Shown here piece by piece: positions 49,071-57,520 of a DNA stretch of 64,000 nt. Where the stretch lies: assembly GCF_015751765.1 (NCBI RefSeq), contig NZ_JADOTX010000001.1:4340001-4404000 (forward strand). Reading direction: 5' to 3'. Source of the DNA: Micromonospora ureilytica. GTDB lineage: Bacteria > Actinomycetota > Actinomycetes > Mycobacteriales > Micromonosporaceae. The notes below the pieces were generated by a model. That model was not told where the DNA came from and made no database searches. It worked only from the letters and a program-made list of their open reading frames with translations. A program made the position numbers and the translations under genes. The number at the start of each line of letters is the position of its first letter. The first letter of the stretch is position 1.

Positions 49071-52000
49071 TCAGAGCTGCCAGGGCTGCGGGCTGGCGGG
49101 CAGGTAGCGGCAGGTGGTGCCGGTGGAGACGGAGTCGCGCAGGTGGCTCGCCAACTCCGGGTGTCGGTCGTCGAGCTTGCGTAGCGTGTCGCGGATTCGC
49201 GCGGTCACCGTCTTGCGGGCCCGCTCGGCCTCGTCCCCCAGGCGGCGGCTCCGGCCAGCCAGCCCTGCTGCGGCGCGCAACTCGTCCAGCAACGCGCCCC
49301 GCTCGGCGTCCAGCTTGGACACCTTCCGGTCGTCATCGCGTGCGGCGGCCCGGTCGATCTCCTCGTCGAGACGGGCCAGGTGCCGCCGGTAGCGGGCCTT
49401 CGCCTCGTCGTCGAGGACCGGGTCGGCGCCCATCCGGCGGGCGGCCACCAACTCCGGCCCGGCCGCCGGGTCGAGCAGTTCGACCGCCGGCACGTCGGTG
49501 CCCGGGCGGCTGAGCAGCAGGTGCAGGTCGTGCAGGCCCTTGGCGTCGGGCAGGTGCACCACCACACCGTCGTACGCGAGCTGCCAGACCGGCCCGTCGC
49601 GCCGAAACTCGTACCCCTCGATCGCAGGCGCAATCGGCGCGGCCCGGCCGGGCGCAGCAACCCGGCCCGACCCGGCGGCCTGGCCCGACGCGACACCCTG
49701 ACCCGACCCGACAACCTGGCCCCACCCGGCAACCTGGACCGGCTCGGCGGCCTGGTCTGGGCGGTCGGCGTCGGCGGCCGTCGGGGCGGCGAGGCGGTGG
49801 AGCACCTGCGTCATGCCGAGAGCGGTCGCCTCCTGGATGGTGGCGGCGCGCAGCGCGGTCAGCGTCGCGGTGTCGCCCGGGTGGCCTCGGCCGGCGAGGG
49901 CGTTGACGAGGCCGGTGCGGGCGAGCAGTGACCAGGGTCGGGAGCCCATCCGATCGGCGGAGTCCCGGGCGGCGGTGAAGCCGGCGATGGCGTCGTCCCA
50001 GCGTTCCTGGGCGGCGTCGATCAGCGCCAGCCAGTGGTCGACGGGGCCGCTGATGTCGCAGCCGAACAGCCCGACCGTCCACTCTCCACGATGTGGGGCG
50101 AGCGCGGCCCGCGCGGCGTCGCAGCGCTGCGGGTCGGCGGACGCGGCGGCGGCCTGCGCGCGTAGCCGTAGCCAGAGTGGTGACACCGGGCGCGGGTACC
50201 GGGTGGCGGCGGCCTCGATGCCGGCGGTCAGCCGGACCGCCGTCTCGCCGTCACCACGCTCGGCCGCGGTGATCGCCCGCAGCAGCTCCCGGTAGGGGTA
50301 GTCGACCGGGGCCAGCCCGTCCACGAGCGCGGCGGCCTCGGCGATCCGGCCCTGGAGCAGCAGCCGGGACCAGTGCAGGTGGTGGCCCATGAACCCGAAC
50401 TCGGCGTGGTTCGGGTCGGCGTCGTCGCTGAGAACGGCGAACCGCTCGTCGGCCATGGCAAAGTCGCCCCGGAACGCCGCGATGATCCCGCTGTCGACGG
50501 CCGCGGCCATCCGGTGCCGGGCGAAGCCGCCCTGCCGTTCGGCGTCGACGAAGGTGGTGAACTCCTCGGCGAAGCGCGGGTCGCCCAGCTCCAGCAGGGC
50601 CACCCAGCGTAGCGAGGTGGCCCACAGTTCGGTCTCCCGGTCGCCCGTCCGGCGGGCCACGTCCCGAATCTCGGCCGTGAGCGCGGCTCGGGTCGCGGCT
50701 GTGCCGAGCCCCCACGTCGTGTCGTGGCGGGCCCAGAGGCTGAAGCTGAGCGCCTCGTCGTCCTGCCCTCGACGGGCGATCGTCTCGCTGGCGGTGATCA
50801 GGTCGGCGACCAGGGCGCCGATCGTCGAGGTGGCGTCCGGCTCGCCGATCAACCGGCGGTACGCCTCGCGCACCAACTCGGCCGCCTCGATCGACTGGGC
50901 GGTCTCCACCTGGCGGGAGCGGTTCACTGTGAGCGCGACCCGGGCCAGCAGCACCGGGTCGTCGAGTGAACGGGCCAGCCGGGCGGCCTCGGCCAGCAGT
51001 CGCATGACCTCTTCCCGGCCGGTGTGGTGATAGTGCGCCTCGGCGAACTCGACGAGGATCCGCACTCGTTGTGCCCGGTCTTCGACGACCTCGAGGGCTC
51101 GGTGAAAGTGCACCGTCGCCTCGTCGCCGGCCAACCGGGCGAACGCGTCCCGCCCGGCGGCGACCAGCAGGGTGGCCACCCGGGCCCGGTCGAGCGCGGG
51201 GCCGGCGAGGTAGGCGTGCCGGGCGAGGTCGGCCGGGATCAGCCGATCGGTGAGTTCCCGAAGGTCGTCGACCGCCCGGACCACCGCGCCGTGCCGGGCC
51301 CGCCGGTCGTCGTCGGTCAGCCCGTCGTAGAGCGTTTCGCGGACCAGATCGTGGGCGAAGGCGAAGCGGCCACCGCCCCGGGCCACCACCAGTCGGGCGG
51401 TCACCGCCCGGTCGAGCAGCCGGTCGACCTGCGCCGCCGGTGCGGCCACGCAGGCCGCGAGGACCTGACGGTGGAACTCGCGACCCAGTACGGCGGCGAC
51501 GGTCAGCGCCTCGACCACGGCGGCGGGCAGTTGGGCCAGGCGACGGCGCACCGCCTCCCGTACGCCGGGTGCGATCGCGCCGACCGTGTCGTCGGCGTGC
51601 CACAACCGCGCGGTCTGCTCGACGAAGAACGGGTTGCCGCCGGTGCGCCGGTGCACCTCGTCGACCAGGCCGGCCTCGGGCTCCCGGCCGGCGGTCCGAG
51701 CCATCAGCTTGGCCACCTCGTCGCGGGAGAAACCGGTGAGGGTGATCGTGGTGGCCTTCGCGACCATCGGCATCAGCAGCGGACGCAGCGGATGTTCGCC
51801 GGATTCGACCTCGGCGTCCCGGTAGGTGCCGACCAGCAGGAGCCGTTCGAACCAGGTGTGTTGCGCGGTGAAGCTCAGCAACCGTAGTGAGGCCGGATCG
51901 GCCCAGTGCAGGTCGTCGAGGACGACCACGACCGGCCGGCGCTGGGAGACGGCGACCAGTGCGGCGGTCACCGCGTCGTACAGAGCGAACGCCTCCTGGT

Positions 52001-52400
52001 CGGCGGCGTCCGGGCCCGGGTCGACGCCGGCCCAACTGACGAGGCGACCGGCCTGCTCGCCGCCGGTGCCGGACTGGCCCAGCAGGGCTGCGAGGGCCGG
52101 CTCCGCGGACTGCCGCGCCACTGCCCAGTCGTCGGCGGAGCGCCGCAGGCCGCGCAGCACCTGCACCCACGGCCAGTAACCGGGGGCGCTGTCGGAATCC
52201 CAGCAGGCGGCGCCGAGCACCAGCGCGCCTCGCTGCCGGGCCTCCCGGGCTGCCGACGTGACGAGGGTCGTCTTGCCGATGCCCGGCTCGCCGGTGACCA
52301 GGACGAGACCGCCGTGGCTGCTGGTGGCGCGTTCCAACTCGGCGCGCAGCAGGCCCGCGGGGTGAGCCCGCCCGATGATGGCGTCGTCGAGCGCGTCCAT
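49071..52400 (-). CDS. Large AAA/STAND ATPase, regulator-like, without LuxR HTH
   Basis: A 1109-residue protein. An AAA_16 ATPase module opens the chain: Walker A LVTGEPGIGKTTLV near residue 35, Walker B VVVVLDDLHWADPAS near residue 165 and a sensor in LLLVGTYRDAEVE. A helical TPR-like superstructure covers about residues 390-870. A low-complexity Gly/Ala/Gln linker of six-residue repeats lies near 885-920. A C-terminal domain begins VWQLAYDGVVVHLPDAKGLHDLHLLLSRPG and ends in a coiled-coil-rich segment (about 1000-1090). This end replaces the HTH of LAL/MalT-type regulators. I have seen it in other actinobacterial ATPases, but its function is unknown. It is likely a signal-sensing ATPase. Confidence 0.85.
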   Translation of the reverse strand: MDALDDAIIGRAHPAGLLRAELERATSSHGGLVLVTGEPGIGKTTLVTSAAREARQRGALVLGAACWDSDSAPGYWPWVQVLRGLRRSADDWAVARQSAEPALAALLGQSGTGGEQAGRLVSWAGVDPGPDAADQEAFALYDAVTAALVAVSQRRPVVVVLDDLHWADPASLRLLSFTAQHTWFERLLLVGTYRDAEVESGEHPLRPLLMPMVAKATTITLTGFSRDEVAKLMARTAGREPEAGLVDEVHRRTGGNPFFVEQTARLWHADDTVGAIAPGVREAVRRRLAQLPAAVVEALTVAAVLGREFHRQVLAACVAAPAAQVDRLLDRAVTARLVVARGGGRFAFAHDLVRETLYDGLTDDDRRARHGAVVRAVDDLRELTDRLIPADLARHAYLAGPALDRARVATLLVAAGRDAFARLAGDEATVHFHRALEVVEDRAQRVRILVEFAEAHYHHTGREEVMRLLAEAARLARSLDDPVLLARVALTVNRSRQVETAQSIEAAELVREAYRRLIGEPDATSTIGALVADLITASETIARRGQDDEALSFSLWARHDTTWGLGTAATRAALTAEIRDVARRTGDRETELWATSLRWVALLELGDPRFAEEFTTFVDAERQGGFARHRMAAAVDSGIIAAFRGDFAMADERFAVLSDDADPNHAEFGFMGHHLHWSRLLLQGRIAEAAALVDGLAPVDYPYRELLRAITAAERGDGETAVRLTAGIEAAATRYPRPVSPLWLRLRAQAAAASADPQRCDAARAALAPHRGEWTVGLFGCDISGPVDHWLALIDAAQERWDDAIAGFTAARDSADRMGSRPWSLLARTGLVNALAGRGHPGDTATLTALRAATIQEATALGMTQVLHRLAAPTAADADRPDQAAEPVQVAGWGQVVGSGQGVASGQAAGSGRVAAPGRAAPIAPAIEGYEFRRDGPVWQLAYDGVVVHLPDAKGLHDLHLLLSRPGTDVPAVELLDPAAGPELVAARRMGADPVLDDEAKARYRRHLARLDEEIDRAAARDDDRKVSKLDAERGALLDELRAAAGLAGRSRRLGDEAERARKTVTARIRDTLRKLDDRHPELASHLRDSVSTGTTCRYLPASPQPWQL
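49658..49747 (-). repeat. 18-bp tandem repeats encoding Gly-rich hexapeptides
   Basis: About five degenerate 18-base units within the large ATPase gene encode VAGWGQ, VVGSGQ, GVASGQ, AAGSGR and VAAPGR. They form a flexible linker and could vary in number between strains. Confidence 0.75.
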
Positions 52401-52542
52401 GGTCCCCAGACCGTACTGGAACCGTCCGACAACGCGGGCGGGTTAACCGGCCGGACGCCTCGCGGGGCCTCGCCGGCCCAGGTCGGCTCGGAGCCTTTGG
52501 AGCTGATGCCGCAAAAGAGTCGGCCCCATCACTCCTCATACT

Positions 52543-52565
52543 TCCCTATCGGGGTATTGTAGGGA
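52543..52565. promoter_or_regulatory. Promoter and candidate autoregulatory operator of the HTH/DUF4180 operon
   Basis: TCCCTA (52543-52548) and TAGGGA (52560-52565) flank an AT-richer centre. TATTGT (52555-52560) reads as a -10 box, eight bases before ATG 52569. A repressor here would block the promoter. Confidence 0.5.
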
Positions 52566-52568
52566 GCG

Positions 52569-53021
52569 ATGACGGAAGAAATGTACTCGGTTGAGCAGGT
52601 GGCCGACCGGCTCAACCTGCACGTACGCACCGTGCGCGGCTACATCCGCTCGGGCCGGCTCCGGGCCGTGCGGATCGGCAAGCAGTACCGGATCGCCGCC
52701 AGCGACCTCGACGCCCTCACCGGGCAGGCCCCGGCCGCCACTCCCCTGAGGGGGCAGGCGGAGGTGTCGAGCATCGTGCAGATCGACGGCGTCGACCGGG
52801 CTGCCGCCGACCGGCTCGGCACGCTCGTGCTCACCAGCGCCAACACCGCCCACGACCAGGCCCACCCGCTGCGGGTGCAGACGGTGCACGACGAGGAACG
52901 CCAGCGTATGAAGATCATCATCCTGGGTGACCCGGCTGCCACCGCCGAACTGTTGCACCTGCTCGACGCCGTCCTCACTGCCGACAATGGCCTGCTCAAC
53001 CGGGAGGTTCGCGATGTCTGA
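52569..53021 (+). CDS. Excisionase-type HTH protein with C-terminal unknown domain
   Basis: A 150-residue protein. Residues 5-52 are an HTH_17/MerR-like winged helix: MYSVEQVADRLNLHVRTVRGYIRSGRLRAVRIGKQYRI. This is typical of excisionase-like DNA-binding proteins. Residues 65-147 form a separate alpha/beta domain (EVSSIVQIDGVDR...LVLTSANTAHD...MKIIILGDPAATAELLHLLDAVL) I cannot name. The stop overlaps the start of the DUF4180 gene, so both are translated together. No integrase lies nearby, so a transcriptional regulator is more likely than a recombination factor. Autoregulation at 52543 is plausible. Confidence 0.85.
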   Translation: MTEEMYSVEQVADRLNLHVRTVRGYIRSGRLRAVRIGKQYRIAASDLDALTGQAPAATPLRGQAEVSSIVQIDGVDRAAADRLGTLVLTSANTAHDQAHPLRVQTVHDEERQRMKIIILGDPAATAELLHLLDAVLTADNGLLNREVRDV

Positions 53022-53382
53022 CGAGATCCAGGAACGCGTTGGGGTGCCGGTGCTGGTCTGTGACCCGGCGGGGCCGCCGGTGGCCACCGAGCAGGACGCG
53101 CTGGACCTGATCGGCGCGGCGTTCCTCGGCGCCCAGGTGGTCGCCGTGCCGGCCAACCGGCTCGACGAACGCTTCTTCTCGCTGGGCACCCGCTTCGCCG
53201 GCGACGTGATGCAGAAGTTCGTCAACTACCGGGTAAGGCTGGCCGTCGTCGGCGACATCTCGGCGCAGCTCGCGGAGAGTTCCGCGTTGCGCGCACTGGT
53301 GCACGAGTCGAACCAGGGCGGGCAGATCTGGTTCGTCCCCGACCTCGACGCGCTGGACAACCGTCTCCGCGCCGCCCGGTAG
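53014..53382 (+). CDS. DUF4180 domain protein
   Basis: A 122-residue soluble protein matching the DUF4180 pattern: TEQDALDLIGAAFLGAQVVAVPANRLDERFFSLGTRFAGDVMQKFVNYRVRLAVVGDIS in outline, ending in an alpha/beta segment with WFVPDLDAL. The family has no known activity and often follows a small HTH gene. ATG 53014 has GGGAGG six bases upstream, inside the end of the HTH gene (eight-base overlap). The tight coupling suggests that the two products act in one process. Confidence 0.88.
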   Translation: MSDEIQERVGVPVLVCDPAGPPVATEQDALDLIGAAFLGAQVVAVPANRLDERFFSLGTRFAGDVMQKFVNYRVRLAVVGDISAQLAESSALRALVHESNQGGQIWFVPDLDALDNRLRAAR

Positions 53383-53387
53383 CCACC

Positions 53388-54023
53388 TCACCGCTCGGGC
53401 ACGACAGCCATCTCCACCGCGTCCGGCTCCACTCCCCTGACCCGAGCCTGCTCGGCCGCCCACCGCAGGTAGGCCAGCCACTCCTCGGACGACCAGTCGT
53501 TGCGCCGGCCGGCACCCGCCTTGGCCGGGAGTTGGCCGGCCACGACACGGTCGAGGATCAGGGGCTGCACCCCGCCCGCCCCGCGCCGGTAACCGGCGAA
53601 GTAGAGGACCTTCGTGGACAGGCCCGGACCCAACCAGGGCAGACGAGCGTGGTCGGGGTCGCGAAAGCGGCGGTACGCCGTTAGCAACGCCTCCTCGTCG
53701 GGCGCGGGCGTGGACACCTCTTCCAGCGCGTACGCCAGGCGTTTGCCGCTCGGATCGGCGTCGAGCGACCTGGCGGCGCGCCACGGGCCGTACCCGATGG
53801 GGCCGTAAGCCCAGGCCAGCACGGCGGTCAGCAGTTGACGGGGGCTCGCGGCGCCGGCGCGGTACGCCTCGGCCACCGCGAAGACGTCGCGGCGCCAGAT
53901 CTCGCCGCTCGCCGGAAGGCCGTCGGGCCATGCGTCCGGCGGTAACCCGGCCCGCCAGCGGTCGACGTTCACGGTGACCGGGGCCCGCTCGCCCGGTAAC
54001 ACCACACCTTCGGTCGTCTGCAT
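53388..54023 (-). CDS. 8-oxoguanine DNA glycosylase OGG-fold-like protein
   Basis: A 211-residue soluble protein. The core ASPRQLLTAVLAWAYGPIGYGPWRAARSL, then DHARLPWLGPGLSTKVLYFAGYRR and PLILDRVVAGQL, resembles an HhH-GPD-like helical fold. LGPGLSTKVLYF would be a hairpin-like segment, and the Asp in ILDRVVA would sit at the catalytic Asp position of OGG/MutY glycosylases. I recall similar proteins named 'OGG fold protein'. The assignment and any DNA-repair role are tentative. It ends six bases from the convergent DUF4180 gene. No gene lies between its start and 54192. Confidence 0.6.
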   Translation of the reverse strand: MQTTEGVVLPGERAPVTVNVDRWRAGLPPDAWPDGLPASGEIWRRDVFAVAEAYRAGAASPRQLLTAVLAWAYGPIGYGPWRAARSLDADPSGKRLAYALEEVSTPAPDEEALLTAYRRFRDPDHARLPWLGPGLSTKVLYFAGYRRGAGGVQPLILDRVVAGQLPAKAGAGRRNDWSSEEWLAYLRWAAEQARVRGVEPDAVEMAVVPER

Positions 54024-54191
54024 GGTCGCCTCCCACAGATCGCGCGCTCGCGGAACTCCGTGGTTCGGACGCTATGGTCGGCCGCTGCTACCTGCCGCCC
54101 GCCGACAGCAAATCGCGGTATCGGCCGCAGGGGCGCCTGCCTTCCGGGCGGCCGGCATTCGGCGGGGGTCGTGAACGTCGGACGGTTGACC

Positions 54192-54197
54192 TACGGT
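54192..54197 (+). promoter_or_regulatory. -10 box, leaderless DUF1963 transcript
   Basis: TACGGT, six bases before GTG 54204. Confidence 0.55.
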
Positions 54198-54203
54198 GCT
54201 CCC

Positions 54204-55037
54204 GTGCTTCCCCGAAACGTGAAGATTCTCGATCAGGTCCGTGCCGAGGCGCTGCGTCGGAACATCCCCGCCGCCGACGTGGAGCGCTGGCTGGAACTCG
54301 CCCGCCCGTCGGCGCTCCTGACACAGGGGGGTGACGGGCCGGTCGTGGGCGCCATCCGTGGACCCGTGATGCTCCCGGCCGACGCCGAGGACCCGACGTT
54401 CCCCTTGATCGCCAGCATCGACTGCGCTGCCCTCCCGGCAGACGTGACCGACCTTCCGCTACCGGCCGACGGCCACCTGCTGCTGTTCGGCTGGCCCGAA
54501 GAGCACGGCTACGGCCAGGTGATGTACGTGCCGGCGGGCGTGGCCGTCGAGGAGCGAGAAGAGCATCCGCCGGGCTTCTCTCCGGACGACGAGGAGTGCG
54601 CCGAGGTCTACGCGGAGATCCCGCAGGGCGATCTGCACCTCACTGTCGACATCTCTCTGCCCTACGTCAAGACGATCCCGGGGCCCCCGTGGTCGCCGCC
54701 GCTGCCGGGAGATCCCCCGTTCGAAGAGATGACCGAGGTGTGGCAGGAGGTCCTGGGCGACGTGCCAGACGGCATGTCCTCCTATGGCTGGACCACAACG
54801 CCGCTGCTGTTGGGCGGCTACGGCACTGACTGCAACGGTTTCAACCCCGCCTGGTTGGGCGCCAACCCCTCGGGCCGGTCCGGCCAGGACGAGTCGGACC
54901 ATGGTGACTGGGTTCTGCTTGCCGAGTTCCATGGCGGCAGACAAGGCGGCGCGAGCATCCACTGGGTGATACAGCGTGCCGACCTGGAGGAGCGACGCCT
55001 CGACCAGGCCAGCGTCCTCGTCTACTGGAATCCGTGA
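54204..55037 (+). CDS. DUF1963 (YwqG-like) family protein
   Basis: A 277-residue soluble protein. It has the YwqG/DUF1963 features: GGDGPVVGAIRGPVMLPADAE..PTFPLIASIDCAALP early, GHLLLFGWPEE, a variable acidic middle, and late LLLGGYGTDCNGFNP and DWVLLAEFHG, followed by IHWVIQRADLEERRLDQASVLVY. Members occur in polymorphic-toxin immunity loci and elsewhere, with no known catalysis. GTG 54204 is supported by the TACGGT box; GTG 54171 is in frame. The acidic, low-basic composition is compatible with an immunity-type protein, which is inference only. Confidence 0.82.
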   Translation: MLPRNVKILDQVRAEALRRNIPAADVERWLELARPSALLTQGGDGPVVGAIRGPVMLPADAEDPTFPLIASIDCAALPADVTDLPLPADGHLLLFGWPEEHGYGQVMYVPAGVAVEEREEHPPGFSPDDEECAEVYAEIPQGDLHLTVDISLPYVKTIPGPPWSPPLPGDPPFEEMTEVWQEVLGDVPDGMSSYGWTTTPLLLGGYGTDCNGFNPAWLGANPSGRSGQDESDHGDWVLLAEFHGGRQGGASIHWVIQRADLEERRLDQASVLVYWNP

Positions 55038-55105
55038 CTCCGCTCGCTCCCGTGAGCTGACGGGGGCTCAGGACTAGCCGCACAGTGACCGGGTACGCGC
55101 GATCC

Positions 55106-55327
55106 ATGGGTAGCCACAAGCAGAACAAACACGACAATGGCGGCGAGTCGGCGCGAGGCCGGCGGCATCCGGGCAGCGGCGCTCGGGGCCGCCAGGGCTC
55201 GCCCGTGGAGCACTCGCCGGACCAACGGCACCGCCGTACCGCGACCGGCCCGGCCGGCACCGAACGCGACCTGGGCCGGGCCAAGGTCTCGGGCGACGGG
55301 CGGATCCAGCGCCAAGGCGGCTCCTGA
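55106..55327 (+). CDS. Small basic hydrophilic protein, unknown
   Basis: A 73-residue protein, MGSHKQNKHDNGG... to ...GRIQRQGGS. It is rich in Arg, Gly, His and Ser with no hydrophobic segment, so it is probably disordered. Third codon positions are mostly G or C, which supports coding. ATG 55106 follows TACGCG by six bases; GTG 55085 is in frame. No family is recognised. Confidence 0.5.
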   Translation: MGSHKQNKHDNGGESARGRRHPGSGARGRQGSPVEHSPDQRHRRTATGPAGTERDLGRAKVSGDGRIQRQGGS

Positions 55328-55392
55328 GCCGAGAACTCAGCCGGTGCAGCGGCTCGCACGTTCGCAGGGCTGCTGCACCGGCCGACTGGGTT

Positions 55393-56298
55393 CTACGGCA
55401 AGGCGCAGATGGCGTACGCCGTGTCGGACCAGTTCCCGGCGAAGGCGTCCTCCTCGTACGCGCCGGACGCGGCGGACGTCGGGGCGGTAGCGGGGCCGCC
55501 GTTGGGGCGGAAATCGTCGACGATGCCCTCGCCGGTCACCCCGTTCAGCTCGTAGCCGGCGCCGGTCAGCACCTTCCCGACCGGGCACGTGGCCGTGACG
55601 CTGCGGAAGTCGAGGGAGTTGCTGGCCCCCACGGCCGAGGTGCGCACCAGGCCCGCGAGCGGGTTGGCGCAGATGGCGTACGCGGTGGCGGACCAGTTCA
55701 GGGCCGTCGCGTCCGACTCGTACGCGCCGACGGTGACAGCCGTCGGCGCTGTGGCGACGCCGCCGTTGGGGCGGAAGTCGTCGACGACACCTTCACCGGT
55801 GAGGCCGTTGAGCTCGTAACCGGTACCGGTCAGCACCTTCCCGACCGGGCACGTCGCCGTGACGCTGCGGAAGTCGGTCGAGTTGCTGACGCTGGCCGTG
55901 GAGACCCGGACCAGGCCGGGCACCGGGTTGGCGCAGATCGCGTACGCCGTCACTGACCAGTTCCCCGCGAACGCCTCGGTCTCGTAGGCGCCGACGGTGA
56001 CGGCCGTCGGTGCCGTGGCGACGCCGCCGTTGGGGCGCAGGTCGTCGACGATGCCTTCGCCGGTGACGCCGTTGAGTTCGTAACCGGTGCCGGTGAGTAC
56101 CTTTCCGGCCGGGCAGGTCGCCGTGACGCTGTGGAAGTCGGTCGAGTTGCTGACGCTGGTCGCAGCGACCCGCACCAGACCGGGGACCGCGGCGGACGCC
56201 GGGCTCGCCGGGACGAGCACCGCTCCGGTCGCGACAAGACCGAGCACGAGTACGGACACTCGGGCGCCGTACCGCCGGCTTTTGTTCTGAGTACGCAT
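55393..56298 (-). CDS. Secreted protein of three 88-residue tandem repeats
   Basis: A 301-residue exported protein. The signal peptide (residues 1-37) ends PASPASAA. The mature part is exactly three 88-residue units at 38-125, 126-213 and 214-301. Each unit has the order PGLVR...SNSTDFRSVTATCPVGKVLTG, GYELNG(V/L)TGEG, VDDFRPNGG, GAY...NWS.TAYAICA. Two cysteines per unit (TC and IC) could pair outside the cell. The DNA copies are highly similar, which points to recent duplication. I cannot name the family; adhesion or surface binding is a guess. ATG 56298 has GGGAG upstream. The 195 bases beyond, to the S-4TM gene, hold nothing recognised. Confidence 0.82.
   Translation of the reverse strand: MRTQNKSRRYGARVSVLVLGLVATGAVLVPASPASAAVPGLVRVAATSVSNSTDFHSVTATCPAGKVLTGTGYELNGVTGEGIVDDLRPNGGVATAPTAVTVGAYETEAFAGNWSVTAYAICANPVPGLVRVSTASVSNSTDFRSVTATCPVGKVLTGTGYELNGLTGEGVVDDFRPNGGVATAPTAVTVGAYESDATALNWSATAYAICANPLAGLVRTSAVGASNSLDFRSVTATCPVGKVLTGAGYELNGVTGEGIVDDFRPNGGPATAPTSAASGAYEEDAFAGNWSDTAYAICALP
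55396..56187 (-). repeat. Three in-frame 264-bp tandem repeats
   Basis: Units at 55924-56187, 55660-55923 and 55396-55659 have a constant 264-base period. The segment around CAGCACCTTCCCGACCGGGC recurs at each period with few changes. Confidence 0.9.
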
Positions 56299-56493
56299 GT
56301 GTTTCTCCCGTCTGAGGCCGGACGGGGCGGCAGGTGCGACGCCGACGTCGAGGCCGTTCGTGATGACGGGGTTCACGCTAGGTAGCCGCGTGACCAGGCA
56401 TTATCTCCAAGCCGACTACGTCGCGTAACGGACCATTCGGCCTGACGGTTCACGTTCGAATCACGCGTGCGACTCCGCTGGTTGCGGCGGATG

Positions 56494-57420
56494 TCAGTCG
56501 GGATGGGCGGCGGGCGTGCCGGTCCGCAGCAGGCCCGCGAGGTCGTCCATCGCCGCCTGGAAGTCGGTGCGGTCCGCGGCGTGGAACCGTCGGAAGAACC
56601 AGTCCGGGACTCGGGCCTGCCCCTGCCTACTGTGGAAGATCAGGTCCTGGGTCTGCCGGGCGAGGGTCAGCAGCTCCGCCTCGGTCGCCGGGTCGGCGTC
56701 GTGCCGGGCGGCGGCGGCGACCTGCTGCTGGAGGAGCGCGAGGGCCCGGTCCCGCTCGGCGGCCACCCCGCGCTGGCCCCGGTAGATCTCCAGGCCGAGC
56801 AGCAGGACGCCGAGCGACGGCACGAACCACTGCGTCAGCAGGGCCGAGACGGTCAGGTCGGCGGTCACCGCGAAAACGACCCCCACCGTCGCCCAGAGCG
56901 CCACGCCGGCGAGCACTGTGTACGCGTACCGTCGGCGCACCCGGGCGCCCCACCCGAGGTTCTGTTGCTGACAGGCGAGCACGTCGTACGGGCGGGGCAG
57001 GTCGGGGACCTCGTAGTAGTCGCGGAGGTACTGCTCGTCGCCCCGGTAGGCACGGTCGAGGCGGCTGACCTCAGGCGGGCCGACCGGGTCGCCGGCCGCG
57101 ACCGTGTTCCACGGCAGCCGGAAGAGTCGTACGTCGAACATCTCCTGGAGCACGGCCGCCCGGCGGAGCTGCCCGGTCGACCAGGAGCCGAGCCCGATCG
57201 CGTTGACCACCGCCCAGAGGGCACCCACGGCGGTGACCGCGTTGGCCGACACGCCGGTGAAGGCGACCACCGCCCCAGCGACGCCAATGGCGACGGAGAG
57301 CGCCATTCGGAGGTTGTCGAGGCGTTGGGCCCTGCGGTGGCAGACCGACATAGCGTGCAGCAACGCCATCATTTCGGGTCGGCGCTGCCGCTGGAGCAGG
57401 GTTTCCGTGCGCTCTGTCAC
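56494..57420 (-). CDS. S-4TM family putative pore-forming effector
   Basis: A 308-residue four-helix membrane protein. Hydrophobic pairs lie at about residues 40-85 and 165-215. The hallmarks of the S-4TM (SMODS-associated 4TM) family are present: an N-terminal RRAQRLDNLRMALSV, VLQEMFDVRLFRLPWN after helix 2, DLPRPYDVLACQQQNLGW before helix 3, and C-terminal QDLIFHSRQGQARVPDWFF. S-4TM proteins are predicted pore-forming effectors of nucleotide-activated conflict systems such as CBASS, where they would damage the host membrane on infection. GTG 57420 has GGGAGG five bases upstream; ATG 57465 is in frame. It is divergent from a kinase-like membrane protein. Confidence 0.82.
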   Translation of the reverse strand: MTERTETLLQRQRRPEMMALLHAMSVCHRRAQRLDNLRMALSVAIGVAGAVVAFTGVSANAVTAVGALWAVVNAIGLGSWSTGQLRRAAVLQEMFDVRLFRLPWNTVAAGDPVGPPEVSRLDRAYRGDEQYLRDYYEVPDLPRPYDVLACQQQNLGWGARVRRRYAYTVLAGVALWATVGVVFAVTADLTVSALLTQWFVPSLGVLLLGLEIYRGQRGVAAERDRALALLQQQVAAAARHDADPATEAELLTLARQTQDLIFHSRQGQARVPDWFFRRFHAADRTDFQAAMDDLAGLLRTGTPAAHPD

Positions 57421-57496
57421 CTCAACCTCCCGTTCCGTGACGATCGTATATCCATTCATCGACATGTCACGGATTGCATTTTCGCGAGAGCGTAAA

Positions 57497-57520
57497 GTAA
57501 CCCTTTGTTACCTTTAGGTA
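57497..57520. promoter_or_regulatory. Overlapping AT-rich inverted repeats between effector and kinase-like genes
   Basis: GTAAC-CCTTT-GTTAC (57497-57511) overlaps TACCT-TT-AGGTA (57509-57520). They lie 77 bases upstream of the S-4TM start, beside a minus-strand TACGCT box (57487-57492). A dedicated repressor site is likely. The stretch is unusually AT-rich for this genome. Confidence 0.5.

Noticed and set aside
52569..52720. Excisionase-like HTH as a sign of a prophage or integrated element
   Set aside because: No integrase, att-like direct repeats or phage genes were found around it. The coupled DUF4180 gene favours a regulator.
56440..56480. TTCGAATC resembling a tRNA T-loop
   Set aside because: The flanking bases do not pair and no acceptor or anticodon arm is visible.
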